This document shows positions 49,957 to 58,848 of a DNA stretch of 64,000 nucleotides, piece by piece. Below the pieces are notes generated by a model. That model did no database searches. It was not told the DNA's origin and worked only from the letters and a program-made list of their open reading frames with translations. The first letter of the stretch is position 1. Every line of letters starts with the position of its first letter. The position numbers and the translations under genes are program-made. Source of the stretch: UBA1206 sp050953105 (GTDB lineage Bacteria > Bacillota > Clostridia > Oscillospirales > CAG-382); assembly GCA_050953105.1 (NCBI GenBank), contig JBMNMA010000004.1, positions 496,001 through 560,000 on the forward strand, given 5' to 3'.

Positions 49957-51737
49957 TCGCCCATCCCGTCCTTCAGGCTTTCAAATACACCTTTGATTTT
50001 TTCGATAAGATTTTTATGAAATTCTTCCCACTCGTTGTCGGGAACATATTTCATTTTTGCGATATCCCCGGTTATATCGGGGTTTAGAACATCTTTATAG
50101 CTAACATTTTCGGCCAACACCGCAATGCCGTTATCATACCAGCTTAAAATAGCCTCTAACATCTGGGTTTGCTTTGCAGGGGGAGTGTAGCGGTCAACCT
50201 CCCGGTAAGAGTCCTGCTGTAAAAAGTCCTCCCTTATCATACGGGCACATTCCATAGCCAGACGGTCTTTTTCACCTAAAGCGTCAAAGCCTACAAGCCG
50301 GACAATTTCGTTTAATTCGGATTCCTGCTGTAATATCCGCCTTACCCATGCCACCCGTTTTGACCATTGGCTGTCAAGGTTTTGGTCATAGTAGGAATTT
50401 ATCTTTTTATCATACAACGAGTAGGATTTAAGCCAGTCGACTGCGGGGAAGTGGCGCTGATAGGCCAGAGCCGACGAAAGGCCCCAGTAAACCTTTACAA
50501 TTCTGAGCGTAGCCTGAGACACCGGTTCGCTGGTGTCGCCGCCTGCCGGGGATACTGCCCCTATGGCGGTGATTGCTCCCTCACGTTTGTCAGTCCCCAG
50601 GCAGATTACGTTGCCTGCCCGTTCGTAAAATTCCGCAAGACGGGTGGAAAGATAGGCAGGGTAGCCTTCTTCACCCGGCATTTCCTCAAGACGGCCCGAC
50701 ATTTCTCTTAGTGCCTCCGCCCAGCGGGAGGTGGAGTCGGCGATAAGGGCGACCTTGTAGCCCATATCCCTGAAATATTCGGCAATGGTTATTCCCGTGT
50801 AAATGGACGCCTCACGGGCGGCCACCGGCATGTCCGAGGTGTTGGCTATAAGCACCGTCCGTTCCATAAGAGAAAGGCCGGTTTTGGGGTCGTGAAGGTG
50901 GGGGAACTCCTTTAACACGTCGGTCATTTCGTTCCCGCGTTCACCGCAGCCGATGTAAATTATAATATCCGCATCCGCCCATTTGGCAATGGAATGCTGG
51001 ATAACCGTTTTACCCGATCCGAACGGTCCCGGTACGCAGGCAATACCACCCTTGGTAATGGGAAAAAGGGTGTCAACGGTGCGAAGTCCCGTAACCATGG
51101 GGGTTACCGGATTAAGCTTTGCGGCATAGGGCCGCCTTTTTCTTACCGGCCACTTTTGAAGCATTGTTATTTCATGTGTTTTGCCGTCTTTATCTTTAAT
51201 TCTGGCAATAACGTCGTCTATTGCCGCATCACCCGAGAATATGTCCTCCACCGTCCCGGAAAGGCCGTAGGGAACCATTATTTTATGCACCACCGCATGG
51301 GTTTCGTTTACGGTGCCAAGAATATCCCCGGTGGAAACGCTGTCCCCCGGTTTTACGGCAGGGACAAAGGGCCATTTTTTATCACGGTTCAGTTTAGGAA
51401 CGTCCGCTCCACGGCCTATGCGGTCCCCCTGGAGGGCATATATTTCGGTAAGCGGCCGCTGAATGCCGTCGAAAATCCCCCCGATAAGTCCCGGTGCCAG
51501 TTCGGCGGAAAGAAGCTCGCCTGTGGCATACACCGGTTCACCGGGGCCTATTCCCGTGGTGTCCTCATACACCTGTATGGAGGCCATGTCGCCACGTAAT
51601 TCTATAATTTCGCCAATCAGCCTTTGATTACTAACCCTCACCACGTCGTGGATATGGACTTGTCCCATTCCGTTTGCAACTATAAGGGGCCCTGCCACCT
51701 TGTAAATTGTGCCTGTCAAGCCTTCCAAGTTATACAA
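49953..51737 (-). CDS. atpA: V-type ATPase catalytic subunit A
   Basis: 594 residues. Walker A PGPFGSGKTVIQHS, catalytic region YIGCGERGNEMTDVL, Walker B VALIADSTSRWAEALREMSG, and the non-homologous insert typical of V/A-type A subunits (DIFSGDAAIDDVI region). Hydrolyses ATP to drive ion pumping, or makes ATP. Confidence 0.96.
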   Translation of the reverse strand: MYNLEGLTGTIYKVAGPLIVANGMGQVHIHDVVRVSNQRLIGEIIELRGDMASIQVYEDTTGIGPGEPVYATGELLSAELAPGLIGGIFDGIQRPLTEIYALQGDRIGRGADVPKLNRDKKWPFVPAVKPGDSVSTGDILGTVNETHAVVHKIMVPYGLSGTVEDIFSGDAAIDDVIARIKDKDGKTHEITMLQKWPVRKRRPYAAKLNPVTPMVTGLRTVDTLFPITKGGIACVPGPFGSGKTVIQHSIAKWADADIIIYIGCGERGNEMTDVLKEFPHLHDPKTGLSLMERTVLIANTSDMPVAAREASIYTGITIAEYFRDMGYKVALIADSTSRWAEALREMSGRLEEMPGEEGYPAYLSTRLAEFYERAGNVICLGTDKREGAITAIGAVSPAGGDTSEPVSQATLRIVKVYWGLSSALAYQRHFPAVDWLKSYSLYDKKINSYYDQNLDSQWSKRVAWVRRILQQESELNEIVRLVGFDALGEKDRLAMECARMIREDFLQQDSYREVDRYTPPAKQTQMLEAILSWYDNGIAVLAENVSYKDVLNPDITGDIAKMKYVPDNEWEEFHKNLIEKIKGVFESLKDGMGE

Positions 51738-51749
51738 ATCCTTTCATGC

Positions 51750-52076
51750 CTATTCTTTGTCAAATATGTTTATCCCTATCGCCTTTTCCATAAAGCCCTT
51801 TATGGTTTCCATTCCGTAGCCGGTGGAGCCCGACTTGTCGGGAACCGGTAAAATTACGGGATAGGGTGTTGATCGGTATTTTTTCAGTTCCTCCTCCAGG
51901 GCGGAAGCGTAGTTTTCGGTGAGAAATATTATGCCGTAACCCTTTTTTACTAAGGAAGCCACCGCTTTTTCGGCATCCTTTGGGGTTTCGGCGTCAACCG
52001 TGGCAATACCCGCCGCCCGGAAAATTATAACCGACGAATGGCTACCCACCGCCGCAGCCTTTATTTTATCCATCAT
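51750..52076 (-). CDS. atpF: V-type ATPase subunit F
   Basis: 108 residues. Rossmann-like start AAAVGSHSSVIIFRAAG, then GYGIIFLTENYA and PDKSGSTGYGMETIKG. Stalk subunit that binds D. Its start overlaps the subunit C stop by 4 bases. Confidence 0.92.
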   Translation of the reverse strand: MMDKIKAAAVGSHSSVIIFRAAGIATVDAETPKDAEKAVASLVKKGYGIIFLTENYASALEEELKKYRSTPYPVILPVPDKSGSTGYGMETIKGFMEKAIGINIFDKE

Positions 52077-52906
52077 TCCACCTCCGATTTTTCCTTGCCG
52101 GCGAAAATCAGACGCAAAACGGCTGCCTCATTCTTTTTCATAAGGTAAAGCCGGGCAATAAAGCCAAAGCCGGTGTCGTATTTAAGCTCGTCGTAGACTT
52201 TTTCAAGGGATGAATTTATATCGGTTAATACATTGCTTTGCTTGTCAAAGTCGTCGCCATAAGGCAAAAAGGCATAACTGCACTTCGAAATATCCATCCC
52301 CAGCCGTTTTAGCCGCAGCTTAGTAAGGGCATTACGGCCGGCGGCGTAGGCTTCAAGCAGCTTTACAAGGCCTTTTTCGCCCTTCTTTTTGGCAACCGCA
52401 ACGGATCTGGCAAACATGGCGTTATCCACCATGCAGCTTAGCTTTGACGGATTGTCGGTTTCGTCAATACCTTCAAGGTGCTTTTCGGCCTCCTTGCCCA
52501 GCAGGGAATAGTCCCCCACGGTGGCGCATACCTTAAGCAGTTCCTTGTCAAAGGCCCCCTCCGGGGTGTCGGCGGTGTCTGCGTTTACCCCGAAACGGAC
52601 TGCTTTTATATACATTTTAAGGTTTAATGCGTCCTCCTCAAAAAACAGCAGTCCCGTTAATTCGTTATCGGGAGAATGGGCACGGATAAATTCGGCAACC
52701 ATTTCAAGGTGGTTGTCGATGGTTTCGTTTACACTGCCGCCCGGGGCAGGTTCATACCCCGACTCGGCAAGCAGCCTTAATGCTGTGTTGTAATCGGCAT
52801 CCCGCATGCGGTTTAACTGGGCGCTTGACATGGGAAGAAAGGGCGAAGCCTGTATTGCCCCTAAGGCATATTCGTATGAAATTACGTGTTTTAATGAATC
52901 TGTCAT
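52073..52906 (-). CDS. atpC: V-type ATPase subunit C
   Basis: 277 residues, somewhat shorter than the usual 330. Mainly alpha-helical, with RMRDADYNTALRLLAESGY near the start and DNAMFARSVAVAKKKGEKG in the middle. It links the membrane rotor to the central stalk (yeast d / bacterial C). GGCGG precedes the ATG. Confidence 0.88.
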   Translation of the reverse strand: MTDSLKHVISYEYALGAIQASPFLPMSSAQLNRMRDADYNTALRLLAESGYEPAPGGSVNETIDNHLEMVAEFIRAHSPDNELTGLLFFEEDALNLKMYIKAVRFGVNADTADTPEGAFDKELLKVCATVGDYSLLGKEAEKHLEGIDETDNPSKLSCMVDNAMFARSVAVAKKKGEKGLVKLLEAYAAGRNALTKLRLKRLGMDISKCSYAFLPYGDDFDKQSNVLTDINSSLEKVYDELKYDTGFGFIARLYLMKKNEAAVLRLIFAGKEKSEVE

Positions 52907-52927
52907 GGAAAACCGCCTTTCGGGGGT

Positions 52928-53533
52928 TTATTCTTCAAGCAGCTTGTCGGCTATGGCCTTCCGGTTGCCTTCGAAAATTTCGTCAAGAATTGCGTCAAAG
53001 GAAAGGTCAATATCGTATTTATCACCGCTAAGGATGATACCGCCGTCTATGACGGCATATTCAGCCGAAGGAGAAAAACTTGTTTTAATGCCGGTTTTGG
53101 CATAAACCGCATTGCTCCATTCGCCAAACACCTTGCCGTCGGCATACCTTGCCTTATCCTTTTCGGGAAAAGAAACCAATACGTTCCCCGGAATGGGGTT
53201 GTCGCATACCAGCCTTGTGTAAAGGGACAAAAAGTCAGCCTCGTTAAATTCCAGCATCTTTTGCTTTACATCCGACTTCAGATTGTCGAGCAGACGGTGG
53301 ATAAAGTTAAGCTTTTCCGTCCTCATTTCAACCTTGGCCTGCCTTTCGGCGCGGCTTATGGATTCCTTTGATTGCCTTTCGGCTTCTTCCTCTATATCCT
53401 TTGCCGTTTTTTGAGCGTCAAGGATAATTTTTGCTTTTATCTCATCCGCCTTTTCGGCTGCCTTTTGGCTTATTAATTCAATTTCGGACTGTGTTTTTTC
53501 AAATATTTTACCTATTACCGTTTCGGCACCCAT
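52928..53533 (-). CDS. atpE: V-type ATPase subunit E
   Basis: 201 residues. Long charged helix (about 1-110) with KAAEKADEIKAKIILDAQK, then a globular C-terminal domain (YDIDLSFDAILDEIF). Peripheral stalk, pairing with the small subunit at 55888. Confidence 0.9.
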   Translation of the reverse strand: MGAETVIGKIFEKTQSEIELISQKAAEKADEIKAKIILDAQKTAKDIEEEAERQSKESISRAERQAKVEMRTEKLNFIHRLLDNLKSDVKQKMLEFNEADFLSLYTRLVCDNPIPGNVLVSFPEKDKARYADGKVFGEWSNAVYAKTGIKTSFSPSAEYAVIDGGIILSGDKYDIDLSFDAILDEIFEGNRKAIADKLLEE

Positions 53534-53560
53534 CAGATGCCCTCCTTTCGGGACAAACTT

Positions 53561-54007
53561 TTATACCTTGGTAAGAAGAAGAATCGAGGCAAGGAGAGCG
53601 ATAATGGCATAGGTTTCAACCATTGCGGTGATGGTTATGCCTTTACCCGAAGCATCGGGCTGCTTTCCGGTCATGTGGATGGCAGCTACAGCGGCCTTGG
53701 ACTGGGCGATGGCAGAGAGAAAGCCTACCACTGTCATAGGCAAAGTAGCGGCTAAGAGCGCCAAACCTTGATCAGCTGTTATGCCGGCGTTTACTTTGGC
53801 CAGAACAAGAATAGCTACCAGGAATCCGTAAATACCCTGGGTGCCGGGGAGGGCTTCAAGAATTATAAGCTTACCGAAAAGGTCGGGCTTTTCTGAAGTA
53901 ACTCCCGCAGCAGCTCTACCTGCCGACATTACGCCCCATGCCGAGCCGCAGCCGCAAAGGGCTGCGCAAAGGCCTGCGCCTATTAATGCAATAACACTAC
54001 CTGACAT
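53561..54007 (-). CDS. atpK: V-type ATPase rotor subunit K (c subunit)
   Basis: 148 residues in four membrane helices, a double hairpin. Each hairpin has an acidic residue: ILEALPGTQGIYGF and AMVETYAII. The second site has E in VETY, with Q in AIAQSK and T-Q in PGTQ; this is the set that binds Na+ in Enterococcus hirae NtpK. A Na+-pumping enzyme is therefore likely, though the alignment is by eye. Confidence 0.9.
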   Translation of the reverse strand: MSGSVIALIGAGLCAALCGCGSAWGVMSAGRAAAGVTSEKPDLFGKLIILEALPGTQGIYGFLVAILVLAKVNAGITADQGLALLAATLPMTVVGFLSAIAQSKAAVAAIHMTGKQPDASGKGITITAMVETYAIIALLASILLLTKV

Positions 54008-54009
54008 TT

Positions 54010-55863
54010 TTAATTTCCTCCGTTATTTTGCTTAATATTGATCAGTTTAGGATTTATAGAGAAGGGGTTAAACAGCCTTCCGTTGCCTTCATAGAATTTA
54101 CCGTAAAATTCAATATACTGAAGACGGGAGGCGTGGACGTAGGCCGAAAGCAGACCCAGCGCTAAATTAAACACATGGCCCACAACGTAAATTACAACAG
54201 AGATGGGATATCCCCACCAGGGGCCTTGAACCATTCCGGCAAGCATATTCATAACCATGCCCACAACGCCGGTGGCAAGACCTAAGGCCAAAATACGGGA
54301 ATAAGACAAAATGTCCGAAAAATAGCCTGAAATTCCGTAAAGTGCCACAAGGCCGCCGGTAATTTTGCCGAAAATGTTTTTCTTTTCCCGTCCTGCGGTA
54401 AACAGCACTATAACTCCGCCTATTCCTGCCATGACAATGCCCACCGTTTCTGTGGGGGGAAGGAATATAAGGCCGACACCGGATATTATTAGTATCCAGG
54501 AAACCTGGTCGAATATGGCGTCGAGAATTTTTCCCTGTTTGATATTATCGTAAATTTTAACCCCAAGGGCGGTAAAGATATGGGCCGCACCTACTATCAG
54601 GGTAAAGATAAGCATTTTAACCGGCTCGTCCATTGAGGAAAACAACAGGGGATTCCACGTTTCGCCGAAATAGCTGCCGAAAACAATGCCTGCAAGAATA
54701 GAGGTTACCGATGAGTAAATGATTATATTTGTTATCTGAAGGATTGTTCCCTTGGGTTTCATGATTTTTTTAGCGGCATACCCCAGCACTGCCATCATAA
54801 GGCCGTAGCCGGCGTCACCCATCATAAGACCGAAAATTATCCAGTACCATGGTGCCATAACTGGATTTGGATCAAGCTCACGGTAATTGGGGACACTGAA
54901 CATATTGGTTACGCTTTCAAAATTACTTATAAACTTATTTGACTTTACAAGGGTGGGAGGGGTTTCCTCCGGTAGAGGATCCCGTATTTCCACGTCGTAT
55001 AGCGATACGGCGTCGGATATTGCTTTTTCCACCTCGTCTGTCTTGTCGTTGGCCGTCCAGCCTGTAATTATTACCGTTTGCGCCGTCTCCAAAGCGGGGG
55101 CGGCAAGGCGGGCCTGTTCTGCTTTCAGCTGCTCATAAAGTATAAGGGTGTCTTCGCTTTCCGTTGCAAGGGCAGTAATGTCTGCTTTTAGCTTTTCGAT
55201 TTCCTTTTCGGTTTCGCCTACTTTAACTTTTAAATTGTTGGCATTATCCGCCGCAAGACCGTTAAGGCGGGGAAGGGAAACCGGCTCAAAGCCGTATTCG
55301 GCAAACCCAGCCGAAGAACTGTCCTTTAACAGGCATAGCACAATATAAGCGGTTTTTCCGTCGTCGGATATAATGTCAAATTCCGATCCTGATTGGGAAA
55401 CGGCATTTTTTAAGTTTTCCAGCCTTGATAAAGATATTTTACCGGGTATAAGGGTAACAAAGTTAAAATCCTCAAGCCGGTCAAGGGGAATTTTAAGATT
55501 TATCCATGGGGAAAGGGTGTCAAGCATTTCCCGCCGGCTTTCAAGAATTGTATTTTTTTCGTCGATTTCATTAAGCAGCTTTTCCATTTCGGCTGCTTTT
55601 TCAAGACGGGACTTGGATACGGTTTCAAGCTCTGCCTTGTCAACCTCAGGCGGAAGGGCAAAGAGCGGTTTCTTTGGGGTGTATGGCTTTAACCCCGACC
55701 GCAGTCTTTCCAACCGTGCCAGCATATCTGCCGGCATACTGCCGGAGGAGGCGCCTTCGGTTTCCTCCAGCATGACAAGGCCGCATTTCTGTAAAGCCGC
55801 AATCAGGCTATCCCGGTCTTCCTTCATGCACAAAACCGATATGTGTTTTACGGGAACAATCAT
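54010..55863 (-). CDS. atpI: V-type ATPase subunit I (a subunit)
   Basis: 617 residues. Cytoplasmic N-terminal half with two coiled-coil stretches, then seven or so membrane segments from about 345: PWYWIIFGLMMGDAGYGLMM, FGSYFGETWNP, SYSRILALGLATGVVGMVMN with the essential Arg, and VYVVGHVFNLALGLLSAYVH. Ion half-channels and stator. It starts 24 bases after the small subunit. Confidence 0.94.
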   Translation of the reverse strand: MIVPVKHISVLCMKEDRDSLIAALQKCGLVMLEETEGASSGSMPADMLARLERLRSGLKPYTPKKPLFALPPEVDKAELETVSKSRLEKAAEMEKLLNEIDEKNTILESRREMLDTLSPWINLKIPLDRLEDFNFVTLIPGKISLSRLENLKNAVSQSGSEFDIISDDGKTAYIVLCLLKDSSSAGFAEYGFEPVSLPRLNGLAADNANNLKVKVGETEKEIEKLKADITALATESEDTLILYEQLKAEQARLAAPALETAQTVIITGWTANDKTDEVEKAISDAVSLYDVEIRDPLPEETPPTLVKSNKFISNFESVTNMFSVPNYRELDPNPVMAPWYWIIFGLMMGDAGYGLMMAVLGYAAKKIMKPKGTILQITNIIIYSSVTSILAGIVFGSYFGETWNPLLFSSMDEPVKMLIFTLIVGAAHIFTALGVKIYDNIKQGKILDAIFDQVSWILIISGVGLIFLPPTETVGIVMAGIGGVIVLFTAGREKKNIFGKITGGLVALYGISGYFSDILSYSRILALGLATGVVGMVMNMLAGMVQGPWWGYPISVVIYVVGHVFNLALGLLSAYVHASRLQYIEFYGKFYEGNGRLFNPFSINPKLINIKQNNGGN

Positions 55864-55887
55864 TTTTTTACCTCTTTTCGCCGGGCT

Positions 55888-56196
55888 TTACTTAACTTTA
55901 AGCAGGGACAGAACGTAATTGATTGCATTGTCCCGGTTGGCGTCGGCGGCCGCTTTCAGCTTTTGGTTTTCCTCCTTGGCTAAAACGGCGTATTTAGCGG
56001 TTATAACTTTAATTTCCGTACCTGTATTAGAGGCAATCTCCGCCGCCTTCCGGCGGGATACTTCTATAATTTCCCCGGCCTGTTTTTCAGCCTGGGCCTG
56101 AGACAGCCGTATTTGCTCGGCCGCTTTTTGTTTTGCCTCTTCTTTCATGGCTGCCGACTTTTCCTCGGCTGCCCTAACTTCTTCAAGTATGCCCAA
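55888..56196 (-). CDS. V-type ATPase peripheral-stalk subunit (G/H type)
   Basis: 102 residues, almost wholly a charged helix (EEVRAAEEKSAAMKEEAKQK; AQAEKQAGEIIEVSRRKAAE). Pairs with subunit E as the right-handed coiled-coil stalk. First gene of the nine-gene operon (order G/H-I-K-E-C-F-A-B-D). Confidence 0.88.
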   Translation of the reverse strand: MGILEEVRAAEEKSAAMKEEAKQKAAEQIRLSQAQAEKQAGEIIEVSRRKAAEIASNTGTEIKVITAKYAVLAKEENQKLKAAADANRDNAINYVLSLLKVK

Positions 56197-56263
56197 TTCA
56201 ATCCCCCCGAAAATAGATGATTTATTTAAAAGAACAAAAATCGATTAATTTTCACGTTTTTTT

Positions 56264-56292
56264 AGTATAACATAACTAACTTCAAAAGGCAA
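56264..56292 (-). promoter_or_regulatory. Predicted sigma-A promoter of the V-ATPase operon
   Basis: Minus strand: TTGCCT (56292-56287), 17-base spacer, TATACT (56269-56264), about 70 bases before the first gene. Confidence 0.7.
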
Positions 56293-56440
56293 GCACCAAT
56301 TGAAATAATGTTAAAAATATTACTAACTTATAAAGGAAACAGTTGAAGCTGCCGGGCAAAAAAACGACAGATTGCTTGCCATGTTAGGGAAAAGCTTTAA
56401 TATAATATTCCCCGCTCCCCGCATCTTCATCAATAAATGC

Positions 56441-56470
56441 ATAAAGAATCCGGCAACGTAAGCTGCCGGA
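56441..56470 (-). terminator. Terminator of the second DUF4855 gene
   Basis: TCCGGCA (56449-56455) pairs with TGCCGGA (56464-56470). On the minus strand TTCTTTAT follows. The bases 56293-56440 hold no gene. Confidence 0.7.
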
Positions 56471-56496
56471 TAGCTTTATTTACCTTGCTTAGCTAC

Positions 56497-58665
56497 TTAC
56501 TTCTTGTTTCTTTTCTTTTTGCCTATAATAACTGTGGCGGCTGCGCCGGCGGCTATAGCTCCGCCAATGGCCAAAGGAACGCCAAGGTTTCCCTTGTCAT
56601 CATCGGACTTGCTGTTTTCCGGCTTGGACTCTGTAAGACTTTCCTCAAGGCTTTCCTCTGCCGGACTTTCATCGCCTTGTCCGTTTGTAACATTTATTTT
56701 AATCTCATAAGGATCGGTTAGTATAAATTCGTTCCTTACCACCACGGTAAAGGTGTCAACCCCTTCAAAGCCGGGCTCTGAGGTGTAGGAGAAATCCCCG
56801 GTTTTAGGTGATAACTCCAGCGTCCCTTGGGAGGGGTGGGTTACAACCTCGAGATACACATCTCCATGTTTGGTTATAGCGTTTGCATTTCTCTTTATGT
56901 TCATATATGCATACAGCTTTTCCCCGGACTTGGCATTATATTCCTTGGCCGACACCGAAACCTGGGGTTTATACTGCTTCTTTATAAAGGCATAAACGTC
57001 GTCGTAAATTTCCCGCTGGATAGATGAAGTTGACCTTGCCAAATGATAAAATGAGCCGGGGTTGGAGTTTTGATAATAGGAATGAGAAGCGTCCGTCATC
57101 ATGCCTAAAGCATAACTGGCGTCAAGATAGGCGTAAAACTGACGAACACGCTTGTTAAAGTCCTTGGCCGACACCGACTGAACATCCCAATGGATTTCAT
57201 ACTCAAGACCGAAGCCGTATTTTTTAAGCGCCTCGCTCATGCCGTAGAACATCTCATATTTCATATAATCGTCTTTTGCCCAGGGGATGTCGGGCTGCAT
57301 CATGGCCACGTCGAAGCCCATTTCCTCTAATTTGTCCATGCCGTTGGCATAGAGAACGGGAATCCAGAAAAAGTAAAGGTTTCTTTCGTGTATCAGGTCG
57401 GCTACCTTACCCATAAAGGTGTAAATTTCCTCACCAAGGGAGGTTTTTATGCTTTCGGGTTCCCAGTAAAAGCCGCCAAGGCGTATGTTTTTGTAATTGC
57501 GCTCCGCCATCTTTTGAATAACCGCATCCATAAACCAGGCATATATTTTAAGCTGTTCTTCCTCGTTGCGGCAGTATTCGTCCTTGCCGTCCCCGTCAAT
57601 GTCCCCGAAAACGGCGTCAGGCCCTATATTGGGGTAGGGCATGTTAATGACAAGCTGCATGGTGTAGTCGGATTTTCCGGTGGCGGCTTTAACCTTGTCC
57701 AACGCCCGTTCAATGGCGCCGCAGTTGAATTCCTCGTCAAATATGGAGTCTATGAAAAACTGCCAGTCGGACATAAGTGGCGGGTCGCCCCCCTGACCGC
57801 ATTTCCGGCCGGAAGGGAGGGTGTTTTGAAGGGCGGAAAACATAAAGGAGTCAAACATGGTGTCAAGGATTTCTCCCTTGGGGGATACATATCCGCAGTA
57901 ATACAGCATTTCTTCCTCGGTGTTTTCCACGAAGCTGCGGTCAAGCGTTCCCTCGTAACCGCAATACAGGAGCACCAGGTCCCTGCACCCCTCTATACCG
58001 GGGTTGTAGGCGTTTTTATATTTGAAGGGATCGACATATTTAACAAATTCCGCCTCAGTGCCGTTTATATCGGTGCCGAAAATTTCTATTTCATCTATAA
58101 AGGTGTTTACTTCTATTCTAAACTTAATCCTTACATATTTCGCCCTGAACCTGCCTATGCCTAAGGCGGATATTATTATACGCTCGTCTTTTTTATCCTC
58201 ACCGGCGGTTTTGTGGGAATTGTCATAGGAGTAAGCCTTCATCCAGTCTGTGCCGTTTTCGGACACATACAGGTCGTAGTAGTTGGAAAGCTGAAGTCCT
58301 GCGCTATTGTTTTTTATGGTGTGAATTTTAAAACCTGTAACCGCCTTTACCTCCGGCAGCTCAAAGGTTATGGTGCGGGAAAGACCCCTGTAAAATTTAT
58401 GCCACGCCGGGTCGGAATAAGAAAGGGAAGCTACATTTTTCCCGTCTGTAAGCTTTCCCAGCTCTGCCTTTGTTTCCTGCGGGTTGTCGGCGGAAGGATA
58501 CATACCGTAGGAGTAGGAAATATCCACTCCCGTTTCCACCGTGTAGGGAAGTCCCTCAACTAAGTTTTCCTCCGAAGGGGAATCCGCCATTACGCCAAGC
58601 GGCATAATAAAGGAGGCGGTAAGCATTGATAGCAAAAAGCGTTTAAGCAGCCGTGATTTTTTCAT
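56497..58665 (-). CDS. DUF4855 surface protein with discoidin-like domain (copy 2)
   Basis: 722 residues from ATG 58665 (MKKSRLLKRF), with AGGGGGT upstream; the longer frame to 58827 crosses the promoter. Signal peptide about 1-28. An F5/8 type C-like domain (about 45-205) is followed by the DUF4855 domain (about 215-545: LVLLYCGYEGTLDRSF; FYWEPESIKT; DVAMMQPDIPW) and a cadherin/Ig-like domain (about 560-645: GTLELSPKTGDFSYTSEPGF). The tail is an acidic linker, a glycine/alanine membrane helix and KKKRNKK. Possibly a surface glycan-acting enzyme; the conserved Trp-Glu-Pro-Glu could be catalytic. Paralog of the upstream gene. Confidence 0.83.
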   Translation of the reverse strand: MKKSRLLKRFLLSMLTASFIMPLGVMADSPSEENLVEGLPYTVETGVDISYSYGMYPSADNPQETKAELGKLTDGKNVASLSYSDPAWHKFYRGLSRTITFELPEVKAVTGFKIHTIKNNSAGLQLSNYYDLYVSENGTDWMKAYSYDNSHKTAGEDKKDERIIISALGIGRFRAKYVRIKFRIEVNTFIDEIEIFGTDINGTEAEFVKYVDPFKYKNAYNPGIEGCRDLVLLYCGYEGTLDRSFVENTEEEMLYYCGYVSPKGEILDTMFDSFMFSALQNTLPSGRKCGQGGDPPLMSDWQFFIDSIFDEEFNCGAIERALDKVKAATGKSDYTMQLVINMPYPNIGPDAVFGDIDGDGKDEYCRNEEEQLKIYAWFMDAVIQKMAERNYKNIRLGGFYWEPESIKTSLGEEIYTFMGKVADLIHERNLYFFWIPVLYANGMDKLEEMGFDVAMMQPDIPWAKDDYMKYEMFYGMSEALKKYGFGLEYEIHWDVQSVSAKDFNKRVRQFYAYLDASYALGMMTDASHSYYQNSNPGSFYHLARSTSSIQREIYDDVYAFIKKQYKPQVSVSAKEYNAKSGEKLYAYMNIKRNANAITKHGDVYLEVVTHPSQGTLELSPKTGDFSYTSEPGFEGVDTFTVVVRNEFILTDPYEIKINVTNGQGDESPAEESLEESLTESKPENSKSDDDKGNLGVPLAIGGAIAAGAAATVIIGKKKRNKK

Positions 58666-58695
58666 TTTTACCCCCTGAAAGTAAAATCTGTGGGA

Positions 58696-58724
58696 AGTAT
58701 AACATAATTGTTGTCGGTTATCAA
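58696..58724 (-). promoter_or_regulatory. Sigma-A promoter for DUF4855 copy 2
   Basis: Minus strand: TTGATA (58724-58719), 17-base spacer, TATACT (58701-58696). Confidence 0.75.
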
Positions 58725-58814
58725 TATTTTCTGTTAAATTCATTAGGCAAAACGGGAAGATTTTTAATAAAGGTAGTAAAACAAGGACACACAAGTAATA
58801 ACTGCTATTCAAAT

Positions 58815-58846
58815 AAAAATCCGGCATAACGCTGCCGGACTTTTTT
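58815..58846 (-). terminator. Terminator of DUF4855 copy 1
   Basis: TCCGGCA (58820-58826) pairs with TGCCGGA (58833-58839), with T runs on both strands. Confidence 0.85.
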
Positions 58847-58848
58847 AC

